This document shows, piece after piece, positions 26,021-34,720 of a DNA stretch of 64,000 bases. A program made the position numbers and the translations under genes. The first letter of the stretch is position 1. Every line of letters starts with the position of its first letter. Under the pieces are notes generated by a model. The model saw only the letters and a list, made by a program, of their open reading frames with translations. It was not told the origin of the DNA and ran no database searches. The stretch comes from Candidatus Obscuribacterales bacterium (GTDB lineage: Bacteria > Cyanobacteriota > Vampirovibrionia > Obscuribacterales > Obscuribacteraceae): the NCBI GenBank assembly GCA_019637435.1, contig JAHBVO010000001.1:1116001-1180000 (forward strand). The letters run 5' to 3'.

Positions 26021-27454
26021 CTATTTTGCCGGCAGGACATCGTCCATGAAACCCGAGCTTAGTTCTTTGGCCTGGCGTCTGTCGGCTTTGGCTTCATCTG
26101 TTTTTCCAAGTTTGTCGTAGATGGCGGCGCGTTCGATGTAGGCTCGCGATTTCGCAGTTGATTCTGCAGTAGAAATTGCGATGGTGTAGGTTTTAATTGC
26201 TTCCTGGTTGAAACCGAGCTCAGACTCTAAAGTCCCTTTTCTCACGAGGTTTCGGAACGAAATTTTTGAGAGCTCGCTTGCGCGTTTGAAGTCTTTCAGC
26301 GCGAGCGCTTTTTTGTTGAGCTTCTCGTAAGCGTCCGCGCGGTTTATTAGCAGTGGTACGAAGTCTGGCGATTGTGCAAGTCCGAGCGAACACTCTTTGA
26401 TGCACTCGTTGAGGTTTCCGGTTTGCATCAAGACTTCTGCTTTGGCACTTCGATTTTCAAGGTTGTGTGGGTCGATTCCAACTGCCTTATTCGCATCGGA
26501 AAGCGCCTCTTCGAACTTGCCGATTTGCGCAAGCAACTCGCTGCGCAATCTGTAGTAACTAGCCTTTGTTTTATTGATGAGAATGGCTCTGTCACAATCT
26601 TTGATTGCATCCTGCGCCATCAGTGTTGCTTTTTTCAGACGAGCTCTGCCGTAGTAGAGCTCATCATTGGTTGGAGCAAGTTTAATCGCTTTGTCGAAGG
26701 CTACTGCGGCTTGCGTGTAGTCCTTGCTTTTCAGGCGCATCTCCGCCAACATGCTCCACGGTTCGGAATTTTTTGGAGCAATTTTGATTGCCCGATTAAG
26801 GTATTCGATAGCCAGTTTCGGATTACTTTTTCTGTTTAGACGAGCTGCTTTCATCAGTAGCTTTAAAGATTCGGGATTGTCGTTCGCTGCGCCGTTCGCC
26901 GCTGTTTGAGCCTCTTGCGACCGCCCCATCGCGGTGAGCACCGAAGCTCTCCAGGCGAGGGCATTTTTCTTTTGAGGGTTGAGCCGGAGCGCAGTATCTA
27001 TGTCAGAAAGCGCCTCTTTGAAGTTCTTCAAGTCGTAGTTCAATCGCGAGCGAACCGCATAAGACGCCGCTGTTACCGGACCGAGTTCCATGGATTTTTT
27101 TATATCCTTCATGCCAAGCTCCGGCTTTGACATGCTTATAAAAACCTGCGCCCGTTTGAAATAGACGGCGCCTTTAGTCGGATATTTTTTTACCAGTATA
27201 TTCGCTTTCGTCAGAGCGCCAGACAAGTCGCCTCTTCTGGTGAGCGTCTCGATCTCATCCCAGAGTGTCCTCGCCTCAGGAGACTGCTTAAGCAAGTCCT
27301 TGATACTTTCAGTGTCTGATGAATTCTTCGGTTTCGTCTGGGCAAAAACCGAAGTCGCGCCATCGTGCGCGCCTGACGTCATGTTGACAATAAGCGCGGC
27401 TGCGAGCGTAATTCGAAATCGGTTCTTCAATTTTCTGTCAGGTTCAATTTTCAA
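26021..27454 (-). CDS. Exported TPR-repeat protein
   Basis: 477 residues. A basic N-terminus and hydrophobic stretch (FRITLAAALIVNMTSGAHDG) point to a signal peptide. The rest is about ten consecutive 34-residue TPRs with the typical W/LG-Y-A-F-A-P pattern (GAVYFKRAQVFISMSKPELG; SEPWSMLAEMRLKSKDYTQA; LENRSAKAEVLMQTGNLNEC). There is no catalytic domain, so it probably acts as a periplasmic or surface scaffold. It is upstream of the kinases on the same strand but separated by 364 bp, and divergent from the MFS transporter. Confidence 0.8.
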   Translation of the reverse strand: MKIEPDRKLKNRFRITLAAALIVNMTSGAHDGATSVFAQTKPKNSSDTESIKDLLKQSPEARTLWDEIETLTRRGDLSGALTKANILVKKYPTKGAVYFKRAQVFISMSKPELGMKDIKKSMELGPVTAASYAVRSRLNYDLKNFKEALSDIDTALRLNPQKKNALAWRASVLTAMGRSQEAQTAANGAANDNPESLKLLMKAARLNRKSNPKLAIEYLNRAIKIAPKNSEPWSMLAEMRLKSKDYTQAAVAFDKAIKLAPTNDELYYGRARLKKATLMAQDAIKDCDRAILINKTKASYYRLRSELLAQIGKFEEALSDANKAVGIDPHNLENRSAKAEVLMQTGNLNECIKECSLGLAQSPDFVPLLINRADAYEKLNKKALALKDFKRASELSKISFRNLVRKGTLESELGFNQEAIKTYTIAISTAESTAKSRAYIERAAIYDKLGKTDEAKADRRQAKELSSGFMDDVLPAK

Positions 27455-27522
27455 TATCTGCAGTATCTATTCTAGCGTTTCGCGGGTAAGATTAGTCAAT
27501 TCGTAGAGCGGGTTATAACTCA

Positions 27523-28908
27523 ATGGTGACGGAAGTCATACCGGTCGAATACAGCAAAGTTGCCAGCAAGGTGTCACTGCGCTTGATACCATTTATGTTG
27601 GTATTGTATGTGGTGTCATATCTTGATCGAATAAACATTTCATTCGCATCGCTGCAGATGAACGCGGCTTTACAAATTTCAGCCGAAGAGTATGGATTTG
27701 GATCCGGTATTTTCTTTTTTGGCTATTGCCTGTTCGGTATTCCCAGCAATCTTCTTATCGAAAAACTTGGACCCAGGCGGTGGATCTCGATCATCATGGT
27801 TGTCTGGGGACTCATCACACTGGCAATGTGTTTGTTGAGGAATCAAACTGAATTTTATGTTCTGCGATTCATTCTTGGGATTGCTGAGGCTGGATTTTTC
27901 CCGGGCATGATCCTGTACCTGACTTATTGGTTTTCGCCGAAATATTACGGTGCCGCCGTAGCTCGATTTATGTCGGCGATACCGCTTGCGGGTCTGCTTG
28001 GAAGTGGCGTGGCCAGCTGGGCGCTGGGGATGACAGCGTATGGTTTGGCTGGATGGAAGTGGCTCTTTATCGCGACTGGATTACCCGCGGTGCTGCTCGG
28101 ATTCATCGTTTGGTTTGTTCTTGATGATAAACCGCGTAACGCCAAGTGGTTGAATGCTGCTGAGATTGAATCGCTTGAACGCGAGGCAACCGCCAACATC
28201 TGCGATGAAACGGAACGCGAAGAAGCTGTTGGCGAGCCAGGTAATACTGCAAGCGAAACGAGTCAAAAGGATAGAGCTGACTCCGCCGGATCTGAAGGCT
28301 ATAGAAGCGCTAAAACCGATTCTGCCGGGTCTAGATTTGTCGCCACTCTTCTGGATGTGACGGTCTGGCGATTCGCTCTTCTCTACTTCTCGCTGACGAC
28401 AAGTATGTATGGTTTTCAACTTTGGTTACCGCAGATTATCAAAGCGTTCGGAGACCTGAGCGATCAGACGACCGCGCTTGTCTCCGCTATTCCAGCGCTG
28501 TTTCAGGCGCTCGGCATGCTGATCATCGCAGGTCATTCCGACAAAACGCAGGAGCGACGATTTCACGTCGTACTCGCTGCAATCTGCACGTGCAGCGGTC
28601 TGGCGATAACCTGCATAGCACCGTTGGCGTGGGTGAAACTAGCTGGATTGTGTTTGGCAGCTTTTGGAATTTGGGGATCTGTTGGACCGTTCTGGGCGCT
28701 TACCACGAACAACTTGACGAAACGTTCTCAAGCAACCGGAATTGCGATCGTCAATTCAGTAGGTAATCTTGGCGGGTTCGCCGGTCCGTCGATAGTGGGA
28801 TTGATCAAACAGTATTCGCACGGATTCAACGATGCTCTGATAGCACTGGCGGTGGCGTCGGTCATAGCGATTATTATCGCGATTACCTCTCCTAAAGGAA
28901 GATCGTAA
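27523..28908 (+). CDS. MFS transporter, anion:cation symporter (ACS) family
   Basis: 461 residues and about 12 membrane helices. The ACS signature is clear in the first half: YLDRINISFA in TM1, GSGIFFFGYCLFGIPSNLL, and RFILGIAEAGFFPGM. A charged, repetitive central loop (about 225-270) separates the halves. ACS members import organic anions such as hexuronates, phthalate or tartrate with protons; the substrate is not predictable here. Its stop overlaps the start of the thioesterase gene (TAATG), so the two are translationally coupled and may handle an acid and its CoA ester. Confidence 0.85.
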   Translation: MVTEVIPVEYSKVASKVSLRLIPFMLVLYVVSYLDRINISFASLQMNAALQISAEEYGFGSGIFFFGYCLFGIPSNLLIEKLGPRRWISIIMVVWGLITLAMCLLRNQTEFYVLRFILGIAEAGFFPGMILYLTYWFSPKYYGAAVARFMSAIPLAGLLGSGVASWALGMTAYGLAGWKWLFIATGLPAVLLGFIVWFVLDDKPRNAKWLNAAEIESLEREATANICDETEREEAVGEPGNTASETSQKDRADSAGSEGYRSAKTDSAGSRFVATLLDVTVWRFALLYFSLTTSMYGFQLWLPQIIKAFGDLSDQTTALVSAIPALFQALGMLIIAGHSDKTQERRFHVVLAAICTCSGLAITCIAPLAWVKLAGLCLAAFGIWGSVGPFWALTTNNLTKRSQATGIAIVNSVGNLGGFAGPSIVGLIKQYSHGFNDALIALAVASVIAIIIAITSPKGRS

Positions 28909-29342
28909 TGGTAGAAAAGAAAACAGTAGCCGACACGCGACGCGAAGTGTATAAACACTGGACCGAGGTTAATCTGCGATACGGTGATACCGATCGGCAG
29001 GGGCATGTGAACAATGTTGCGTACTGCACTTTCTTCGAGTCCGGGCGGTGCGCGTTTCTTTTCGACGATAATGGAAACAACGTTGCCGGTGATGACAAAA
29101 ACTTTGTAATTGTGAAGTTGACTCTCGACTATCTGGAAGAAATAAATTTTCCAGGGATTGTTGAAGTAGGTTCGCGTATTTCTAAGCTTGGGAAGTCATC
29201 TTTCACTGTTGAACAGGCGGTTTTCAAAGATGGCATTTGCTGTTCGACTGCTGAGTCTATAATCGTGCAGATTGATAATTCTACGAAGCGCTCGTCACAA
29301 ATGTCAGAAAATCTGGTTTCGGTCTTGTCGAAACTGATGTGA
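28908..29342 (+). CDS. Hotdog-fold acyl-CoA thioesterase (4HBT/YbgC type)
   Basis: 144 residues. The N-terminal signature RYGDTDRQGHVNNVAY contains the catalytic Asp of the 4-hydroxybenzoyl-CoA thioesterase/YbgC group; the long central helix (VAYCTFFESGRCAFLF) and strand FVIVKLTLDYLEEI complete the hotdog fold. It hydrolyses acyl-CoA or acyl-ACP thioesters in the cytosol. The start overlaps the stop of the MFS gene by one base, so both are made from one message. Several Cys residues near the C-terminus (GICCSTAES) are unusual. Confidence 0.85.
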   Translation: MVEKKTVADTRREVYKHWTEVNLRYGDTDRQGHVNNVAYCTFFESGRCAFLFDDNGNNVAGDDKNFVIVKLTLDYLEEINFPGIVEVGSRISKLGKSSFTVEQAVFKDGICCSTAESIIVQIDNSTKRSSQMSENLVSVLSKLM

Positions 29343-29383
29343 GCGATCGGAACAGATAATCCGATCTGAGCAAACAAGCGGAC

Positions 29384-29461
29384 GTGAGCCGTTGAGCTGA
29401 GCTGTGGAACTGCGCCGTTGAACTGCGCCGTTGAACTGAGCCGTTGAACTGAGCCGTTGAA
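29384..29461. repeat. 13-bp tandem repeat, six units
   Basis: Six consecutive 13-bp units (consensus CTGAGCCGTTGAA, with variants CTGCGCCGTTGAA and CTGAGCTGTGGAA) fill the gap between the convergent thioesterase and permease genes. The last four are nearly perfect. A 13-bp period is not a multiple of three, consistent with a non-coding minisatellite. Confidence 0.85.
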
Positions 29462-29485
29462 CCTGAGCGAACAAACTGGACTGAA

Positions 29486-30862
29486 CTAATGCGGCAGTCC
29501 GAAGAAAAAATATACGAGACACATGGCTGCTAATACATACGACCCGGAATTCAGCTCTTTCCAGCGCCCCGACGCAATTTTCATCAGAACGAAAAGAACC
29601 AGGCCGGCTGTCAAACCGTTGGCGGTGTTGTACGTGAAAATCATGAGCGCGATAGTCGATATGGCAGGAACAGCCTCGGTCAGATCGTCCATATCAATCT
29701 TCTTGAGGGAGTGCAGCATCAAGATACCGACTGCCATCAAAGCCGGTGCGTATGCATAGCTCAATTTTTGGAAAGGCGTTACAAGCGGCAGGAAAAAGAG
29801 CGAGGCGAAAAACAGAAGCGCTGTTATAACGGTCGCAAAGCCGGTTCTCGCGCCTTCTCTTATGCCTGCTGCCGACTCGATAAATGCACCGCTTGTTGAG
29901 GTTCCAATCAGTGAGCTGGATACGCATGAGATCGCGTCGACGACCATTGGCTTCTCTATATCTTCGAAATTTCCCTTCTCATCGAGCATATCACCGGCTG
30001 CGCCAACCCCGATGAGAGTCGCCAGAGTGTCAAGGAAGCTCATCAAAAACAAGGTAACCAAAATTGGAAGGAAGCTTACTTGCAGCGCGCTCACTACATC
30101 TAGTTTCAAGAAAATCGGCTCAAGCGTATATTCACCGGTGAATGGCATGGCGAACACTCCGGTTGGTGCCTCGCCGTAACCCATTGCCACCCCGATGACT
30201 GAAGTAAGCACGATGCCTATCAGCACTGCTCCTTTTACTTTGCGATCGAGCAACGCGCATGTAACAATGAAACCGAATATCGCTAGAAGCACTTTAGGGT
30301 CATGCCAGTCGCCGATTTTTAGTGGCACAGGTGGTGCCCCGAGTAAGCTGCTGCCGTGAACCTGTAACGCGTCAACCGGCATTCCCTTAGCTGCACTTGT
30401 GACGATACCGACCTGGTAGAGACCTATGAATGTGAGAAACAAGCCGATGCCTGCTGCAAAGCTGTATTTCAAACTTGGCGATATTGAATTTGCTAGCCAG
30501 GGTCGTAGTCTGAAAACAGAAAGAGCAAGAAACGCCAGTCCGCTGATGAACACCGCACCAAGTCGCTGCTGCCAGCCAATTCCCATAGCCGCTAATCCAA
30601 AAGCAATGAATGCATTCTCTCCCATGTACGGAGCTACCGCGATGGGTCTGTTCGCGTAAAGGCCCATGAGCAAACAGCCAAGCACCGCAGCTAGTATCGT
30701 AGCAACAGTTGTTGGTCCTTCAGGAAATCCTGCGAACGCGAGAATCGCGGGATTAACAACAATGATATACGCCATTGTCAGAAATGTTGTTAAGCCGCCA
30801 AGCAACTCGGTTTTGACTGTCGAGCCGCGTTCCGTGATTTTGAAAAACTTATCAATGCCCAC
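29486..30862 (-). CDS. AzgA-type adenine/guanine/hypoxanthine permease (NCS2)
   Basis: 458 residues and about 12-13 membrane helices. Family hallmarks: EllGGLTTFLTMAYIIVVNP at the start, the substrate/proton segment PYMGENAFIAFG, and FMSFLDTLATLIGVG. The AzgA/GhxP/PbuG branch imports purine bases by proton symport. It is transcribed from an extended -10 promoter placed right after the terminator of the upstream gene. A second nucleobase transporter (NCS1) is encoded at 52419-53804. I see no purine riboswitch in the short leader. Confidence 0.88.
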   Translation of the reverse strand: MGIDKFFKITERGSTVKTELLGGLTTFLTMAYIIVVNPAILAFAGFPEGPTTVATILAAVLGCLLMGLYANRPIAVAPYMGENAFIAFGLAAMGIGWQQRLGAVFISGLAFLALSVFRLRPWLANSISPSLKYSFAAGIGLFLTFIGLYQVGIVTSAAKGMPVDALQVHGSSLLGAPPVPLKIGDWHDPKVLLAIFGFIVTCALLDRKVKGAVLIGIVLTSVIGVAMGYGEAPTGVFAMPFTGEYTLEPIFLKLDVVSALQVSFLPILVTLFLMSFLDTLATLIGVGAAGDMLDEKGNFEDIEKPMVVDAISCVSSSLIGTSTSGAFIESAAGIREGARTGFATVITALLFFASLFFLPLVTPFQKLSYAYAPALMAVGILMLHSLKKIDMDDLTEAVPAISTIALMIFTYNTANGLTAGLVLFVLMKIASGRWKELNSGSYVLAAMCLVYFFFGLPH

Positions 30863-30937
30863 TACGAATTTCCTGTGCTGGCTATGCGGTGGTACTTACA
30901 CAAACTGTTTGACTGTTTTCGCTGCGCTTTAGCGGTT

Positions 30938-30948
30938 CGATTATAGCA
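30938..30948 (-). promoter_or_regulatory. Extended -10 promoter of the purine permease gene
   Basis: On the minus strand TGCTATAAT (-10 hexamer at 30945-30940 with the upstream TG) lies about 80 bp before the permease ATG and directly after the terminator tail of the preceding gene. There is no good -35 box, which extended -10 promoters tolerate. Confidence 0.5.
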
Positions 30949-30950
30949 AA

Positions 30951-30986
30951 GAAAAACCGGCAGCGACGGTCTCTTCGCTGCCGGTT
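30951..30986 (-). terminator. Strong terminator of the VIT/vWA membrane-protein gene
   Basis: A perfect 12-bp stem (AACCGGCAGCGA 30955-30966 with TCGCTGCCGGTT 30975-30986) has an 8-nt loop. On the minus strand it is followed by TTTTTC. It lies 20 bp after the stop codon at 31006. Confidence 0.85.
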
Positions 30987-31005
30987 CTTCTGTGGTTTGT
31001 TCTGT

Positions 31006-34000
31006 CTATGAAAACAGATTTGCATCTCTCGCGGACGCAACGAACCAATTCACCAAACCTGGTACCATGCATCCGCCGATTACGACGAACGCTCCTATTG
31101 CGAGGCGCATTCCGGGAGTGAATCTTGCATGCATTCCGAGGAAGTGTTTTACAGTCTTTCGGATTACGAGACCGTGCAAGATAATTACTGAACCGAACAT
31201 CATCGCTGCCAGCTCTATCAGATTGCTAATCATGTTGAGCAAGGCTTCGAGGTTCGCCAGATTATTCACTCTAACAGTTCCTGCGGTGTTCACGCCCATG
31301 ATCATGGTGGCATCCTTTCCTTGAGCGCCAATGGTTCCATTGGTAGCGCCTTGCAAAGTTGGCGCGGAGCCATCCGAGCTAAACGCGTCTACTGTTGATG
31401 ATGCCTCTTCACTTTGACCTTCTCCACCGCTGGCGTCACACGCCGGTGCGGATTGTTCGGCGGAGCCGATAACGGCTACACAGCTAACCGGTGAGACGAA
31501 TTGGTAGGCAACCGCGATGCGAGCTGCTTTGCTAGCCTGCTTCTCGCGAATGGCTTTCTCTACCATGCTGCGTGCGTTGAGTTGCAACACTTCATTCTTG
31601 TCGCGACCCTCGAGAAGTTTGCATTCTTTTGCTGGTTTGTCGGTTAGAGAATAGTTGACTACAAATTCTCTGCGACCAGCCTGCCACTTCAGGAAGAAAT
31701 CGTTGAGATCTTCAGTCAGATTTTCCGTGCGTGGAATCGGTGAGAATGGACCGACCTCTGCATGGTTTTTGAAGTATTCGATGGTATCGGTGCATCCGGT
31801 GTCAAGTGCTAGTTCGAAGAATGAAGGATGTGCTCTGAATGGCGACATGATATAGATGTCTTTATTCAGACCGGGCTGTGGTCCGTGAATCCAGAGAACA
31901 GCACCACCCTCTGTCTCACCTGCCATCTCCGCGGCACCTACGACAGCTCTGAGGTTGTCTTGTCCACCGGCGAATGTTGCGTTTTCAAGCTCCTTCAGCG
32001 CTACTTTCAATGGCGTCGGCTTGCTAAGCACATCCGTTTCTCGCGATGCGAGCCTCACCCATACCGGCACTGAATCCGGTACTGCTTCAAGGGCTCCCTT
32101 GATCTCTTTGATGTGATCTTTAATTGAGCCGGAGCCGTCGATGACGACGAGAAGGCGTTTTGGCGCTTTAGTCACCACTTCTGTTATTGTTCGAACCGCG
32201 AATCGCGGGAGTGGTGGCAGTTTCTTCGCGGCTTTTTTCGCCTTCTTCTCGCGATTGAATATCGTTTTCACATCCTCCAGTTGCTGTTGAACTCCACGAG
32301 CTCCGTCTATCATCAGAACGACCTGATGCTCGTCTTCTTTTTTCTTCGCTTCTTCCTCCAGGCGTTTTCGCTCCTCTTCCGCTTTCCAACGTTTGATTTC
32401 CTGTTCCGTTGCAAGTTTATCCAGAGTTGCAACTGGTGTCATACTCGGTGCGCGTCTGGCTGTCACTACCAGCGGTGTGTGTTCCAGTTGCGAGCGTTCC
32501 AATGTTCCACTCAAAACAGAGCGACCCTGCAGTCCCTTAGAGAATGAGATATTCTTTTGTCTGCTGCTCAGCCCATCTGGAGATTCGAGTGTGAGCGAAT
32601 GTTCTCCGTCCAGATTGAAGTTGCTTGCTATAAAACGCGGGAAGGTCAAGCTTGTAGATTCCAGAGTCTCCAACTTAAGTGGAACGACAATACTCATGTT
32701 GACCTTCAACTGCTCATCATGCGGAATCGGGTAGCAGTGAAACAGATATCGTCCTCTTCCAAGGTCAGTTACGATTGCCGGATTGTCATGCCCGACATTG
32801 ACCCAGTTGATTTGCTCTGCTCCTTCTGCTTTGCCGGCAGCTGCGAATGCGGCATCAAGCGGATCTCCGTTTTTCCAAACAGTCAATCCATTTATCACTG
32901 CGCCTGGTGGCAGGGCTATTTCGGCCCTGGCTTCCTGTGGTGATTCCGTGTCGTTGCGGAAAACGTATGTCCAGTTAATAGTTGACGTGAGGGCATCGGG
33001 GCTGATCAAGCCGTTGAATGCGGAGCGTGCCAGCGCCAAACCTTTCACTTGCGAGCCCACAACGTGACGTTGAAGGTAGTCATCAGACATGGAGCTGAAG
33101 TCTGCGCTGTTTTCGTCTCCGAGCGGTTTTCCGCATACAGTGAAGTATAATTTTGACATCTCGCTGTGTTTTACCGGAATAAATAAACCGGCTATGCCTG
33201 CAGCTCTTGCGTCTGATGTTTCCATTCGCAGCTCGCGCTCCGTATCCATTGAGCGCAGTGTTGCGAGCCCCTTCATTCTTTCGGTTTCCTCCGAGGACAT
33301 GGCTTGCTGCTCCGCCAGGCGAACGCACCATGAGCGGACTTCGGCGCCTGCAAATGCTGCCAGTCCGAATATGAACCCGATTACTGTGTAAGCGATTATT
33401 CGGGTCTTGCTGCTTGAAAATTCTCGGTTTAAACGACTGCGGTTCATGAGATATAAACCAATCGCGGCTGTCACTAACCCCTGCATTCCGATGAAGAAGA
33501 AGCCAGTTGAAAAATCCGTGCCGATTGACGACTGTAATTCCTGATATCCAGCGGGAATCGCCGCAAATGAAAGTGCGGCAACGATGAATGATGTGGCGAT
33601 TGCCGCTCCGACTAGAAGCCCGCGAAACATCGAGAAACGCATTTCGTTTTTACATATCGATGTCCACAGTCTGTAGTTCGCGAGTGGTATCGCGAAAAGT
33701 AGGAGGAGCTCGATGATTGTTTCCACAGGGTGGTTTAGTAAAACGAGCGTTATTCTTTTCGGGCATGATGCCATGCTCAATGCAGTAAGAATCAGTGGCG
33801 TTGCGACTCCAAACGCCATTACTGCAATACCGTCTACTCCGCTCCATAGTTTCTTCGTGGGTGGCGGCGGTGGGACGAGGTCGTCCTCCCAGTCCATAGT
33901 TCCATCGTCACCATTGGCGGTAGCAGTTTCATCCGTTTCTGAATTTCTGCGTCGGCTGGTCTTACCTCCGCCTTTGCCGTGGCCGTTGTTCTCGTCCTTA

Positions 34001-34452
34001 TGGTGGCCGCCGTCCTCGTTGTCCTCGTCGTCGTCGTCCGGAGTAAAGTCAGTATCGGAATCCCCATCATGCCTGGAATCCCTATCATGCCTGGAATTCG
34101 AGCCCTGACCTCTGCTCTTCTCTTTGCCTGAGTGAGGCGAGGCGAATGGTTTAAAATTTTCGAAAAGCTGTTTCACTAAGCTAAATGGACCGGACCCGGA
34201 GTCGCGCTCATCATCATCTTTGTTGTTGCTACTGCTCGGGGTTGTGCAGGAACTCGAGACTGCGCCTTGCCCAGCAGTGCATTCGGAGTTGTGATGGTAA
34301 ACATGAATGTAGCTGGTGGAGGTATTGCAACATCCTGCGGCATGCTGCTGATGAGTGGCGATCTCATTATGAATCGATGCCAGGTTGTCTCCGCCTGCGG
34401 TGGCGTTTCCGTTGTCGCCTCCCGGAGGCTGTGGTGTATCGCTGCTAGACAT
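31006..34452 (-). CDS. Large membrane protein with VIT and vWA domains
   Basis: 1,148 residues. The N-terminal ~190 are low-complexity (Gly, Ser, Asp, His). Residues ~200-380 hold about four membrane helices. A VIT-like beta domain (INWTYVFRNDTESPQEARA; LPPGAVINGLTVWKNG) precedes a coiled Lys/Glu segment and a vWA domain whose MIDAS reads VVIDGSGSIKD. Two or three further helices end the protein. The layout resembles the VIT/vWA integral membrane proteins known as the PEP-CTERM-associated family (TIGR02921). I see no exosortase or PEP-CTERM tail. Probably a surface or envelope sensor; function unknown. Confidence 0.7.
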   Translation of the reverse strand: MSSSDTPQPPGGDNGNATAGGDNLASIHNEIATHQQHAAGCCNTSTSYIHVYHHNSECTAGQGAVSSSCTTPSSSNNKDDDERDSGSGPFSLVKQLFENFKPFASPHSGKEKSRGQGSNSRHDRDSRHDGDSDTDFTPDDDDEDNEDGGHHKDENNGHGKGGGKTSRRRNSETDETATANGDDGTMDWEDDLVPPPPPTKKLWSGVDGIAVMAFGVATPLILTALSMASCPKRITLVLLNHPVETIIELLLLFAIPLANYRLWTSICKNEMRFSMFRGLLVGAAIATSFIVAALSFAAIPAGYQELQSSIGTDFSTGFFFIGMQGLVTAAIGLYLMNRSRLNREFSSSKTRIIAYTVIGFIFGLAAFAGAEVRSWCVRLAEQQAMSSEETERMKGLATLRSMDTERELRMETSDARAAGIAGLFIPVKHSEMSKLYFTVCGKPLGDENSADFSSMSDDYLQRHVVGSQVKGLALARSAFNGLISPDALTSTINWTYVFRNDTESPQEARAEIALPPGAVINGLTVWKNGDPLDAAFAAAGKAEGAEQINWVNVGHDNPAIVTDLGRGRYLFHCYPIPHDEQLKVNMSIVVPLKLETLESTSLTFPRFIASNFNLDGEHSLTLESPDGLSSRQKNISFSKGLQGRSVLSGTLERSQLEHTPLVVTARRAPSMTPVATLDKLATEQEIKRWKAEEERKRLEEEAKKKEDEHQVVLMIDGARGVQQQLEDVKTIFNREKKAKKAAKKLPPLPRFAVRTITEVVTKAPKRLLVVIDGSGSIKDHIKEIKGALEAVPDSVPVWVRLASRETDVLSKPTPLKVALKELENATFAGGQDNLRAVVGAAEMAGETEGGAVLWIHGPQPGLNKDIYIMSPFRAHPSFFELALDTGCTDTIEYFKNHAEVGPFSPIPRTENLTEDLNDFFLKWQAGRREFVVNYSLTDKPAKECKLLEGRDKNEVLQLNARSMVEKAIREKQASKAARIAVAYQFVSPVSCVAVIGSAEQSAPACDASGGEGQSEEASSTVDAFSSDGSAPTLQGATNGTIGAQGKDATMIMGVNTAGTVRVNNLANLEALLNMISNLIELAAMMFGSVIILHGLVIRKTVKHFLGMHARFTPGMRLAIGAFVVIGGCMVPGLVNWFVASARDANLFS

Positions 34453-34720
34453 GGCGTGTCCCTTCCTCTAAATGAATGCAAAACGATTGCCCGCTCGATT
34501 GAACGAGCGAAGCGCGGTCGTGCGAAGGTGGTGCCTCCGCGTGTCAAGAATTGTGTTTGGTAAATTGCTAATTCCGAGTAGAAGTCTCGGCTAGCATATT
34601 GTAGGAAAGCGCTCGCGAAAATTCGCTAGGGTTTCCCCCGAAAGTGAGCTACCGGAGAGAACGGAGCTATCGGTGAGACCCGCGCTAACGGTGAGAACTG
34701 AGCTATCGCCCGGGATGTAA
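34453..34720. repeat. Intergenic region with five 18-bp imperfect repeats
   Basis: Units start at 34646, 34664, 34682, 34700 and 34718 (the last reaches into the next gene at 34721). The consensus is GAGCTA-nCGGTGAGAnCn; the first three match best. Their 18-bp period would keep frame if translated, but no supported gene covers them. No other feature is visible in this 268-bp gap. Confidence 0.7.

Noticed and set aside
30863..30937. Purine riboswitch upstream of the AzgA-type permease
   Set aside because: The leader is under 80 nt and shows no three-way junction or conserved purine-aptamer loops.
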